A stretch of DNA of 12,875 bases from Bacteroidaceae bacterium (GCA_030843315.1 JAUUPT010000093.1:1-12875), one strand, 5' to 3'; positions 1 through 7,068 are shown, numbered from the stretch's first letter. Numbers and translations are program-made. Notes: a model not told the origin generated them from the sequence alone.

Positions 1-1
1 T

Positions 2-1939
2 AAGCATGTTGTTTTTATCTTTGATGAGTGCCACCGCTCCAAATTCGGTGAGGCACAGAAGAATTTGAGGAAGAATTTCAAGAAATACTATCAATTTGGA
101 TTTACGGGTACTCCAATCTTCGGCGATGATATTGTAGATGGTAAGTTGATTCGAAAAGGAAACGCATTGGGCGCTGAGACAACTGCCAGCGTATTCGGTC
201 GTAAGTTACATTCGTATGTCATAACAGATGCCATTCGGGATGAAAAAGTCTTGAAGTTCAAGGTGGACTATAACGATGTGCGTCCACAGTTTAAAGCATT
301 GGAAGCAGAGCATGATGAAGTTAAGTTAAATGCAGCGGAAAACAAAAAGCTCTTGCTTCATCCCGATCGTATTAAAGAAATTTCTCAATACATCCTACAG
401 AATTTCAGAATAAAGACCCATAGGAATCAAGGAAGCAATAAGGGCTTTAATGCAATGTTCGCAGTGAGTAGCGTAGAAGCAGCCAAACTGTATTATCAAG
501 AATTAAACAATCTGCAGAAAGGTAATGAAAAGCCGCTGAAGATAGCCACCATATTTTCTTTTGCTTCTAATGAAGAACAAAATGCAGCGGGCGACATTGT
601 TGAAGAGAACTTTGAACCATCAGCAATGGACAGCAGTGCTAAAGAGTTTTTGGCAAAAGCAATCAGTGATTATAACATTCTGTTTAAGACGAGTTTCGGA
701 GTAGATAGCAAGGAGTTCCAAAACTATTATCGTGATTTGGCAAAAAGGGTAAAAAGCCAAGAGATTGACCTGCTTATCGTAGTGGGTATGTTCCTTACCG
801 GTTTCGATGCTCCCACGTTGAATACGCTGTTTGTTGATAAAAACTTGCGCTACCATGGTCTGATGCAGGCCTTCTCACGCACAAACCGCATATATGATGC
901 AACCAAGACTTTCGGCAATATTGTCACTTTTAGAGATTTGGAACAGGATACGATAGATGCCATTACTTTATTCGGCGATGAAAACGAAAACATAAAAAAT
1001 GTTGTGCTTGAGAAGAGCTATAATGAATATCTTAATGGATTTACGGACACTGCCACCGGCAAGGCGAGAAGAGGATATGTAGAAGTTGTTAAGGAGTTGA
1101 CCGAAAAGTTCCCTGAACCAAATGAAATAGTGACAGAAGCAGATAAAAAAGCTTTTGTTAAGCTATTCGGCGAGTATTTGCAGATAGAAAACATCCTACA
1201 AAACTACGATGAATTTACTTATCTGAAAGCTCTGCAAAAAATAGATAAGAAGGATAGCACAGCCCTTGAAATATTTAAGAATACTTACTTTCTGACTAAT
1301 AAAGAAGTAACAGCCATGCAGAACATTGATGTGCTGAAAGAACGAACTGTACAGGATTATCGTTCGACGTACAATGACATTCGAGACTGGTTCAGGCACG
1401 AAAGGGCAGGCAAAGCTCCCGAAAGCTCAAAAATAGATTGGGATGATGTAGTCTTTGAAATTGATTTGCTCAAATCTCAGGAGATAGATCTTGATTATAT
1501 TCTTGAATTAATTTTTGAACACAACAAAAAGACGAAAGATAAGGCTGCATTAATAGACGATGCGCGCCGTGTGATTAGAGCGAGCATCGGGAATAGAGCA
1601 AAAGAAAGCCTTATTGTTGATTTTATCAATGAAACAGACTTGGAACCAATTCAAGATAAAACTGGTATCATCGCCGCTTTCTATACCTATGCCCGAGAGA
1701 AGCAAAAAGAGGAGGCTTCCATTCTGATTGCAGAAGAAAGACTGAATGTGGAAGCAGCAAAACGATATATCCAAGCTTCTTTGAAGCGAAAGTATGCTAG
1801 CGAGAATGGTACTGACCTTAATGCCATTCTGCCGAAGATGAGTCCACTCAATCCACAATATCTAACGAAGAAGCAAAGTGTATTCCAAAGAATTGTAGCT
1901 TTTGTTGAAAAATTCAGGGACATTGGATGGCAAATATAA
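2..1939 (+). CDS. hsdR: Type I restriction enzyme R subunit (HsdR), 5' end missing
   Basis: This is the translocase/endonuclease subunit of a type I restriction-modification complex, which with HsdM and HsdS pumps DNA and cuts unmethylated DNA. The frame is open from base 2, so the gene begins left of the window; 645 residues are visible, and the N-terminal nuclease domain and Walker A lie outside. Superfamily 2 helicase motifs can be read: DECH (motif II) at 23-34, FTGTP (motif III) at 101-115, a GMFLTGFDAP stretch (motif V) at 785-814 and QAFSRTNR (motif VI) at 866-889. After about base 1000 comes a helical, charged C-terminal region, as in HsdR proteins that dock on the methylase core. An in-frame TTG at 65 falls between motifs II and III and is not a real start. 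The gene is much more AT-rich than its right-hand neighbours, which suggests horizontal acquisition. The assignment is confident; whether the system is intact cannot be seen. Confidence 0.93.
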   Translation, partial: KHVVFIFDECHRSKFGEAQKNLRKNFKKYYQFGFTGTPIFGDDIVDGKLIRKGNALGAETTASVFGRKLHSYVITDAIRDEKVLKFKVDYNDVRPQFKALEAEHDEVKLNAAENKKLLLHPDRIKEISQYILQNFRIKTHRNQGSNKGFNAMFAVSSVEAAKLYYQELNNLQKGNEKPLKIATIFSFASNEEQNAAGDIVEENFEPSAMDSSAKEFLAKAISDYNILFKTSFGVDSKEFQNYYRDLAKRVKSQEIDLLIVVGMFLTGFDAPTLNTLFVDKNLRYHGLMQAFSRTNRIYDATKTFGNIVTFRDLEQDTIDAITLFGDENENIKNVVLEKSYNEYLNGFTDTATGKARRGYVEVVKELTEKFPEPNEIVTEADKKAFVKLFGEYLQIENILQNYDEFTYLKALQKIDKKDSTALEIFKNTYFLTNKEVTAMQNIDVLKERTVQDYRSTYNDIRDWFRHERAGKAPESSKIDWDDVVFEIDLLKSQEIDLDYILELIFEHNKKTKDKAALIDDARRVIRASIGNRAKESLIVDFINETDLEPIQDKTGIIAAFYTYAREKQKEEASILIAEERLNVEAAKRYIQASLKRKYASENGTDLNAILPKMSPLNPQYLTKKQSVFQRIVAFVEKFRDIGWQI

Positions 1940-1948
1940 TGGTCTCAA

Positions 1949-1969
1949 CGCCTACTTGAAAAGTGGGTG
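1949..1969 (+). other. Hairpin just after hsdR, no U-tract
   Basis: Ten bases past the hsdR stop, CGCCTACTT pairs with AAGTGGGTG around a GAA loop, giving a 9-bp stem with two G-U pairs. No T-run follows on either strand, so it is not a standard intrinsic terminator. It could protect the 3' end of the hsdR message or slow polymerase. It overlaps the proposed -33 box of the next gene. The pairing is seen directly; any function is inferred. Confidence 0.35.
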
Positions 1970-1988
1970 CTATAAAAAGCTACCTTTG
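1955..1988 (+). promoter_or_regulatory. Bacteroides-type promoter for the VapE-like gene
   Basis: TACCTTTG at 1981-1988 matches the -7 consensus TAnnTTTG exactly. A CTTG at 1955-1958 could serve as the -33 box, with a slightly long 22-base spacer (about 20 is usual). Transcription would start near 1993 and leave an A/T-rich leader of about 25 nt before the GTG at 2018. This separates the gene from hsdR transcription. A second, poorer match (TATATTCG at 2011-2018) runs into the start codon and would give a leaderless message, so I prefer the first. Confidence 0.55.
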
Positions 1989-2017
1989 TCAAATTTTAGA
2001 ATAAATTTACTATATTC

Positions 2018-4114
2018 GTGAAAGTCACCCTCATACGCACCGACCGTGAAACCGGCAAAGAATCCTTCAGCACACTGAAAGCTGATGCACTGATAGAGAA
2101 ACTGAAAACAGAAAACAAAAGTGGACATATATCCGCCTTGCGCAGCCTCATCCCGTACCTCAAAGGGACAGACCGGGGCTATCAATACATAGACAAACTG
2201 CCGCGCATCTATCCCGCAGTGGAGTATGCCCGCACCAAAGAAGGCGAACGACGCCTGAAAACCTACAACGGACTGGTGCAAATAGAAGTGAACCAACTGG
2301 CAAGCGCCGCCGAAGTGGAACTGGTGAAACGGCAGGCAGCCCTGCTGCCCCAGACCTTTGCCGCTTTCTGCGGTTCCAGCGGACGGAGCGCCAAGATATG
2401 GGTACGGTTCACCCTGTCCGACGAGAAGCTGCCCAAGCGCGAAAACGAGATGGCACTGTTTCATGCCCATGCCTACCGCCTGGCGGTAGATTGCTACCAG
2501 CCCCTGATACCCTACCCCATCAGTCTGAAAGATCCGATACTCGCCCAAAGCTGCCGCATGACACTGGACGAACACCCTTACTACAACCCGTCCGCCGTCT
2601 CCTTCTGCCTGGAACAGCCCCTCGCCCTGCCCGACGAAAGAACCTTCAGCCAGCAGAAACAGGCGGAAGAAAACCCGCTGCTGCGGATGGAGCCCGGCTA
2701 CCCGGCGTCGGAAACTTTCACCACGCTCTACGAAGCCGCCCTGAGTCGCGCCTTCGACGAACTGGAGAACTGGAAACGGGGCGACGACCTTCGCATCTTG
2801 CTGGCGCCCCTTGCCGAACACTGTTTCAAAGCCGGCATCCCCGAAGAAGAAGTAGTGCGCCAAACCCTGATGCACTACTATCGCAAAGCGGATGAGCAGA
2901 CCGTGCGCATGACCGTGCACAACCTTTACAGCGAATGCAAGGGCTTCGGCAAACGCAGCAGCCTGACGCCCGAACAAGATACCACCTTCCGGCTGGAAGA
3001 GTTTATGAACCGGCGCTATGAGTTCCGCTTCAACACCGTGCTCGATGAACTCGAATACCGCCAGCGAGACTCCATTCACTTCCACTTCCGCCCCGCCGAC
3101 CAGCGAGTGCGCAGCAGCATAGCGCTGAATGCGCTGAAAGAGGGCATCCGTGTGTGGGACCGCGACGTGGCACGTTACCTCAACTCCGACTACATCCCCT
3201 TCTACAACCCCGTGGAAGAGTACCTCAACAATATCGGCCGCTGGGACGGAAAAGACCGTATCCATGCCCTCGCCGACCTCGTACCATGCAACAATCCGCA
3301 CTGGCGGGAGTTGTTCTTCCGCTGGTTTCTCAGCATGGTGGCGCATTGGCGAAACCTGGACAAGCAACACGGCAACAGCACTTCGCCGCTACTGGTAGGC
3401 GCGCAGGGTTACCGCAAGTCCACCTTCTGCCGCATCCTCCTGCCGCCCGAACTGCGCTTCGGCTACACAGACAGCATCGACTTCAAAAGCAAGCAGGATG
3501 CCGAACGCAGCCTGGGTCGCTTCTTCCTCATCAACATCGACGAGTTCGACCAAATCAGCGTCAGCCAGCAGGGATTCCTGAAGCATCTGCTGCAAAAGCC
3601 GGTGGCAAACCTGCGGAAACCTTACGGTACAGCCATCCAGGAGATACGCCGTTATGCCTCCTTCATCGGCACCAGCAACCAAAAGGACTTGCTGACCGAC
3701 CCCAGCGGCAGCCGCCGTTTCATCTGCATCGAGGTGACCGGCCCCATCAATACCAACGTCACCATCAACTACCGCCAACTCTACGCCCAAGCCATGGAAG
3801 CCATCGCCCACGGCGAACGCTACTGGCTGGACGATGCCGACGAAGCCCTCTTAAAACAGAGCAATCAGGAATTTGAGCAACCTACCCCGCTGGAGCAGCT
3901 CTTCCTCTGCCACTTCCACCCGGCACAGACGGAAGAAGAAGGTGAGTGGATGACGCCGATGGAGATTCTGTCCAGCCTCCAAAAGCAAACCAAAGACCGG
4001 CTGTCCATCAACAAGGTAGCCTACTTCGGACGTGCGCTCCGCAAACTGGGCATCGACAGCCGGCGGAGAAACCGGGGGACGGAATATCACGTGGCGAGAA
4101 ACGAAATTTCCTGA
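2018..4114 (+). CDS. BT4734-like/VirE_N plus VapE-like P-loop ATPase (DUF3874 type)
   Basis: This 698-residue protein has the make-up of the Bacteroidales VirE_N/VapE family: an N-terminal archaeo-eukaryotic-primase-like domain, a linker, a superfamily 3-like ATPase and a small C-terminal winged-helix-like region. The N-terminal domain lies at about 40-200 and includes SGRSAKIWVRF at 121-131. The ATPase (about 395-600) has Walker A GAQGYRKST at 461-469, Walker B FFLINIDEFD at 502-511, a sensor-1-like GTSNQ at 551-555 and an arginine-bearing PSGSRRF at 562-568. Such proteins are found on mobile elements and are thought to act in replication or DNA defence; the exact role here is unknown. The GTG start is chosen because the frame is closed upstream, the next residues KVTLIR fit what I recall of the family, and a promoter sits just before. 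GC content matches the core genes, not hsdR. No HU-like or amidase partners accompany it. Family is likely; function is inferred. Confidence 0.8.
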   Translation: MKVTLIRTDRETGKESFSTLKADALIEKLKTENKSGHISALRSLIPYLKGTDRGYQYIDKLPRIYPAVEYARTKEGERRLKTYNGLVQIEVNQLASAAEVELVKRQAALLPQTFAAFCGSSGRSAKIWVRFTLSDEKLPKRENEMALFHAHAYRLAVDCYQPLIPYPISLKDPILAQSCRMTLDEHPYYNPSAVSFCLEQPLALPDERTFSQQKQAEENPLLRMEPGYPASETFTTLYEAALSRAFDELENWKRGDDLRILLAPLAEHCFKAGIPEEEVVRQTLMHYYRKADEQTVRMTVHNLYSECKGFGKRSSLTPEQDTTFRLEEFMNRRYEFRFNTVLDELEYRQRDSIHFHFRPADQRVRSSIALNALKEGIRVWDRDVARYLNSDYIPFYNPVEEYLNNIGRWDGKDRIHALADLVPCNNPHWRELFFRWFLSMVAHWRNLDKQHGNSTSPLLVGAQGYRKSTFCRILLPPELRFGYTDSIDFKSKQDAERSLGRFFLINIDEFDQISVSQQGFLKHLLQKPVANLRKPYGTAIQEIRRYASFIGTSNQKDLLTDPSGSRRFICIEVTGPINTNVTINYRQLYAQAMEAIAHGERYWLDDADEALLKQSNQEFEQPTPLEQLFLCHFHPAQTEEEGEWMTPMEILSSLQKQTKDRLSINKVAYFGRALRKLGIDSRRRNRGTEYHVARNEIS

Positions 4115-4131
4115 GTGTTAACACACTTTTT
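4113..4131 (+). terminator. Weak terminator-like hairpin at the end of the VapE-like gene
   Basis: AGTGT and ACACT pair around a TAAC loop (a flanking G-U adds one pair), followed at once by four to five T's. The stem overlaps the TGA stop. It is short and A/T-rich, so termination would be leaky at best. The core GTGTTAACAC is also a perfect 10-bp palindrome, so it might instead be a protein-binding site. Confidence 0.3.
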
Positions 4132-4162
4132 GAGGAAGGCTGCTCAGCAAAATGCAAATAAA

Positions 4163-4194
4163 TTTGCTTCTGCTTTCGGTTTACGCTATCTTTG
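4163..4194 (+). promoter_or_regulatory. Strong Bacteroides-type promoter for the DUF5063-exonuclease pair
   Basis: TTTG at 4163-4166 (-33 box) and TATCTTTG at 4187-4194 (-7 box, TAnnTTTG) are separated by exactly 20 bases, the best promoter match in the window. Transcription would start at about 4199, leaving a leader of about 15 nt before the ATG at 4214. This fixes the start of the next gene and rules out the in-frame GTG at 4115. Confidence 0.75.
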
Positions 4195-4213
4195 CGCTTC
4201 AAATCAAGAAGAT

Positions 4214-4819
4214 ATGAAGAAAGAAAGCCAAGTGATATTCGACCGTAATGTGGTGGAGTTCGTTACCGTAGCCGCTGAATTCTGCAAGTTCCTGGAACAA
4301 GCGGAAGGCATGAAACGTTCTACATTCGTCGATACAACTTTAAAAATACTTCCGCTGCTTTACCTCAAAGCCTCCATGTTGCCCGAGTGCGAAACGATAG
4401 GCGAAGAAGCGCCGGAAACATTCGTTACCGAAGAGACTTACGAAGTGCTCCGCATAAATCTGGCAAATATTCTTGCCGAAAAGGATGATTATCTGGATGT
4501 ATTCGTGTCGGACATGAAGTACAGCGATCAGCCTATCACGAAGAACATTTCCGAAGATCTGGCCGATATCTACCAGGATATCAGAGACTTTATTTTCGTG
4601 TTCCAGTTAGGGCTGAACGAGACGATGAACGATTCCCTCGCTATCTGCCAGGAAAACTTCCGGCTGTACTGGGGGCAAAAGCTCGTCAACACGCTGCGCG
4701 CCCTGCACGATGTGAGGTACACACAAGGCGAAGACGAGGAAAACGAAAAAGATGACTGTGAAGACGGTTGCGACTGTGATGATGACAACTGCCATTGCCA
4801 CGAACATCATCACGAATAA
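4214..4819 (+). CDS. DUF5063 family protein with Cys/His-rich acidic tail
   Basis: This is a 201-residue soluble protein, predicted to be mostly helical and cytoplasmic, that I recognise as the Bacteroidetes DUF5063 family; its function is not known. The body (about 1-170) has no catalytic motif I can name. The last 30 residues are almost all D, E, C, H or N and include five cysteines and five histidines (for example CDCDDDNCHCHEHHHE at the very end), which suggests metal binding. The ATG at 4214 is preferred over the longer in-frame GTG at 4115 because the promoter at 4163-4194 lies inside the extended version and the N-terminus MKKESQVIFDRN looks natural. The exonuclease gene follows after 10 bp, so the two are probably co-transcribed. 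A link to nucleic-acid metabolism is only suggested by this pairing. Confidence 0.75.
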   Translation: MKKESQVIFDRNVVEFVTVAAEFCKFLEQAEGMKRSTFVDTTLKILPLLYLKASMLPECETIGEEAPETFVTEETYEVLRINLANILAEKDDYLDVFVSDMKYSDQPITKNISEDLADIYQDIRDFIFVFQLGLNETMNDSLAICQENFRLYWGQKLVNTLRALHDVRYTQGEDEENEKDDCEDGCDCDDDNCHCHEHHHE

Positions 4820-4829
4820 ACATTAAATT

Positions 4830-5474
4830 ATGGTTATCAAAAGAACAATAGATAAAGAAATACTGAAAGAATTGCCCAAAGCCGCTTTCCCGGGAGAGAT
4901 ACACGTGGTGCAGACACCGTGGGAAGCCGAGAGTGCAGTAACCTATCTGAAGGGATGCCCCATTCTGGGCATCGACAGTGAGACACGTCCTTCGTTTACC
5001 AAAGGACAGTCGCACAAAGTGGCCTTGCTGCAAATTTCTTCGGAAGAGCATTGCTTTCTGTTCCGCCTCAACCTCACCGGGCTGACGCTACCCCTCATCA
5101 CACTGCTGGAAAACCCCAACGTAACCAAAGTGGGCCTCTCACTGCGGGATGACTTCATGATGCTGCACAAGCGAGCCCCCTTTGAACAACACGCCTGCGT
5201 AGAATTGCAGGAGTACGTTCGCGCCTTCGGCATCCAGGACAAGAGCCTGCAAAAGATATATGCCATCCTCTTCGGAGAGAAGATATCCAAAAGCCAACGC
5301 CTCTCCAACTGGGAAGCCGACACGCTGACCGAATCGCAGAAACAGTATGCCGCCACCGATGCCTGGGCATGCCTCAACATTTACAATAAGCTGCAAGAGC
5401 TGAAGCGCACAGGAGATTTTGAAATTGCGGCAGAAGAGGAAGAAGAAAAAGTTATAGTAACAGACAAAGAATAA
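4830..5474 (+). CDS. DEDDy 3'-5' exonuclease (RNase D/WRN exonuclease-like)
   Basis: This 214-residue protein is a stand-alone exonuclease domain of the DnaQ-like RNase D/WRN type, which removes nucleotides from 3' ends using two metal ions. All catalytic positions are visible: Exo I DSE with D49 and E51, Exo II with D108 in VGLSLRDD followed by FMML, and Exo III YAATD with Y173 and D177, the tyrosine placing it in the DEDDy subgroup. There is no HRDC domain, so it is not a full RNase D. The C-terminus (about 200-214) is an acidic tail with five glutamates in a row. It follows the DUF5063 gene by 10 bp and probably shares its promoter. Whether the substrate is DNA or RNA (for example tRNA trimming) cannot be told from sequence. 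Confidence 0.88.
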   Translation: MVIKRTIDKEILKELPKAAFPGEIHVVQTPWEAESAVTYLKGCPILGIDSETRPSFTKGQSHKVALLQISSEEHCFLFRLNLTGLTLPLITLLENPNVTKVGLSLRDDFMMLHKRAPFEQHACVELQEYVRAFGIQDKSLQKIYAILFGEKISKSQRLSNWEADTLTESQKQYAATDAWACLNIYNKLQELKRTGDFEIAAEEEEEKVIVTDKE

Positions 5475-5486
5475 TTTAGTTATATA

Positions 5487-5578
5487 ATTTTAGGCACGGA
5501 TTACACGGATTAACACGGTTCCTCATAGTGTATTCATTGCGCAACTACCGTGAAATCCGTGTAATCCGTGCCTAAAAT
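5487..5578. repeat. Long imperfect palindrome (dispersed-repeat-like)
   Basis: The arms at 5487-5511 and 5554-5578 are perfect 25-base inverted copies. Pairing continues after a small bulge and mismatch with CACGGT (5514-5519) and ACCGTG (5547-5552), leaving a loop of about 27 bases. Within each arm a CACGGATTA unit recurs with a period of 9-10 bases (three times counting the partial CACGG). It begins 12 bases after the exonuclease stop and ends about 40 bases before the methyltransferase ATG. It is far longer than a normal terminator and resembles a REP/MITE-like repeat. I recall similar CACGGATT-rich palindromes elsewhere in Bacteroides genomes, but that is unverified here. As RNA it would fold into a very stable stem on either strand and could end transcription or protect the upstream message. 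Confidence 0.85.
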
Positions 5579-5618
5579 CATCACATAGAATTCCCCATTT
5601 TACAAAACACACATATAT

Positions 5619-6800
5619 ATGTATAAAGTATATCTCAAATCCGGCAAAGAAGAGTCATTGAAACGTTTTCACCCCTGGGTGTTTTCCGGTGCCATCGCGC
5701 ACTTCGACGGAGAGCCCGAAGAAGGAGAAGTAGTGGAAATATACACCTCCAAGAAAGAGTTCATCGCCAAAGGGCATTTCCAGATAGGCAGTATCGCCGT
5801 GCGTGTGCTGACCTTCCGCCAAGACGAGGACATCAATGCCGACTTTTGGAAACGCAAACTCAGCATTGCTTACGACATGCGACGCAGCATCGGCGTTGCC
5901 GAAAACCCGATAAACAACACCTACCGCCTGATTCATGGCGAAGGCGACAACCTGCCGGGACTCGTTATCGACATCTATGCCCGTACCGCTGTAATGCAGG
6001 CACACTCTGCCGGAATGCACCTCGACCGCATGGCCATCGCCGAAGCCCTCGGCGGAGTGATGGGCGACCGGATAGACAACATCTACTACAAATCGGAAAC
6101 CACCCTCCCCTTCAAGGCCGACCTCTACCCCGAGAACGGCTTCCTGAAAGGCGGCAGCACCGACAACGTAGCCATGGAATATGGCCTGAAATTCCACATA
6201 GACTGGCTGAAAGGACAAAAGACCGGCTTCTTCGTAGACCAACGTGAGAACCGCTCCCTGCTGGAACGCTATGCCAAAGGACGCAGCGTGCTGAACATGT
6301 TCTGCTACACCGGCGGATTCTCCGTCTATGCCATGCGCGGAGACGCCAAGCTGGTACACTCCGTAGACAGTTCCGCCAAGGCCATCGAACTGACCAACAA
6401 AAACATCGAACTGAACTTCCCCGGTGATGAACGTCATGCAGCATACGCCGAAGATGCTTTCAAATACCTGGACCGCATGGGTGACCAATATGACCTCATC
6501 GTCCTCGACCCGCCCGCCTTTGCCAAACATCGCGATGCCTTGCGCAACGCCTTGCAGGGCTACCGCAAACTGAATGTCAAGGCATTCGAGAAAATCAAGC
6601 CCGGCGGCATCCTCTTTACTTTCTCCTGTTCGCAGGCTGTCAGCAAAGAAAATTTCCGCACTGCCGTATTCACTGCCGCCGCCATATCCGGCCGCAACGT
6701 ACGCATCCTGCACCAACTGACGCAGCCTGCCGACCATCCGGTAAGCATTTATCATCCTGAAGGAGAATATCTGAAAGGGCTGGTGCTCTATGTAGAATAA
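5619..6800 (+). CDS. rlmI: Class I SAM-dependent rRNA methyltransferase (RlmI/RlmK-like 23S m5C)
   Basis: This 393-residue enzyme matches RlmI (396 residues in E. coli), which puts a 5-methyl group on cytosine 1962 of 23S rRNA using S-adenosylmethionine. It has an N-terminal PUA domain (HPWVFSGAI at 18-26), the middle region ending in KTGFFVDQREN (201-211), SAM-binding motif I VLNMFCYTGGF (224-234), an acidic SAM-binding turn around VDSS (249-252), motif IV DPPAF (297-301) and motif VI FSCS (335-338), whose C337 is the expected catalytic nucleophile. The length is full and no key residue is missing. The gene sits alone between the palindrome and the small-RNA gap; I see no clear TAnnTTTG promoter in the 40 bases before the ATG, so readthrough from the exonuclease unit is possible. 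Family is firm; the exact target base is inferred. Confidence 0.9.
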   Translation: MYKVYLKSGKEESLKRFHPWVFSGAIAHFDGEPEEGEVVEIYTSKKEFIAKGHFQIGSIAVRVLTFRQDEDINADFWKRKLSIAYDMRRSIGVAENPINNTYRLIHGEGDNLPGLVIDIYARTAVMQAHSAGMHLDRMAIAEALGGVMGDRIDNIYYKSETTLPFKADLYPENGFLKGGSTDNVAMEYGLKFHIDWLKGQKTGFFVDQRENRSLLERYAKGRSVLNMFCYTGGFSVYAMRGDAKLVHSVDSSAKAIELTNKNIELNFPGDERHAAYAEDAFKYLDRMGDQYDLIVLDPPAFAKHRDALRNALQGYRKLNVKAFEKIKPGGILFTFSCSQAVSKENFRTAVFTAAAISGRNVRILHQLTQPADHPVSIYHPEGEYLKGLVLYVE

Positions 6801-6919
6801 TGGGCCGATAAGTACCCCTATAGAGATAGAACAGAATGAATAAAGCTACCAAATACTTAAAAGTAGTTAACAAATAATAGATTTTCGTCTAATTACTATG
6901 TTGTATAACATAAACGCCG

Positions 6920-6927
6920 TATATTTG
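6920..6927 (+). promoter_or_regulatory. -7 promoter element of the small RNA
   Basis: TATATTTG matches TAnnTTTG perfectly. A possible -33 box, GTTG at 6900-6903, is only 16 bases upstream, shorter than the usual spacing, so the upstream half is weak or unconventional. Transcription would start at about 6932. Confidence 0.55.
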
Positions 6928-6931
6928 CAGT

Positions 6932-7001
6932 GTGTTTTTCATGGTATTAGATTTAAGGTTAACAAAGATTGGCTGTCTGGGATAGATAGCCTTCTTTTTT
7001 T
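6932..7001 (+). ncRNA. Probable small RNA of about 70 nt
   Basis: A perfect -7 box is followed about 40 nt later by a classic intrinsic terminator, which defines a short transcript. Its first 40 nt are A/T-rich with little structure, including TTAGATTTAAGGTTAACAAA (6947-6966), and would be free for base pairing. I recall near-identical blocks in intergenic regions of many Bacteroides genomes, sometimes mis-annotated as tiny proteins, which would fit a repeated small-RNA family; this is memory and not checked. An alternative is an attenuated leader of the permease gene downstream, but that gene has its own -7 element at 7061. The transcription start is estimated from the promoter. Confidence 0.55.
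6971..7001 (+). terminator. Intrinsic terminator of the small RNA
   Basis: GGCTGTCT (6971-6978) pairs with AGATAGCC (6984-6991) through 8 bp including one G-U, with the loop GGGAT, followed by TTCTTTTTTT (6992-7001). This is the best Rho-independent terminator in the window. It ends the small RNA and also insulates the permease gene from anything upstream. Confidence 0.8.
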
Positions 7002-7060
7002 ATATACCCCTCACATCCCTTTTTTAGCCCTCCAGGCATCGCCTTTTCCGATAAATTCCC

Positions 7061-7068
7061 TACATTTG
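7061..7068 (+). promoter_or_regulatory. -7 promoter element of the permease operon
   Basis: TACATTTG matches TAnnTTTG exactly and lies 42 bases before the permease ATG. Transcription would start at about 7073, giving a leader of about 38 nt. I see no good -33 TTTG at the normal distance. It probably drives the run of six closely spaced genes that follows. Confidence 0.55.

Noticed and set aside
65..67. TTG as the start of the HsdR reading frame
   Set aside because: The frame is open upstream and codes for the DECH helicase motif at 23-34, so the gene continues left of the window.
2011..2018. TATATTCG as the -7 box of the VapE-like gene
   Set aside because: It deviates from TAnnTTTG and overlaps the GTG start; the exact match TACCTTTG 30 bases upstream explains the gene better.
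1970..3370. A 466-codon open frame on the minus strand
   Set aside because: It lies opposite the VapE-like gene, whose domains are clear. The GC-rich codon bias of the + strand gene keeps the opposite frame free of stops; the translation is low-complexity V/G/F/Q-rich with no recognisable domain.
3154..3876. A 240-codon + strand frame inside the VapE-like gene
   Set aside because: It overlaps the ATPase motifs in another frame, and its composition (P/R/Q/H-rich) is typical of an out-of-frame reading.
5487..5578. CRISPR-like repeat array
   Set aside because: The repeated CACGGATT units are adjacent or inverted without unique spacers of regular length, and there are no cas genes.
5655..6755. 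A 366-codon open frame on the minus strand
   Set aside because: It is the antisense shadow of the rRNA methyltransferase, with the same V/G-rich composition and no domain.
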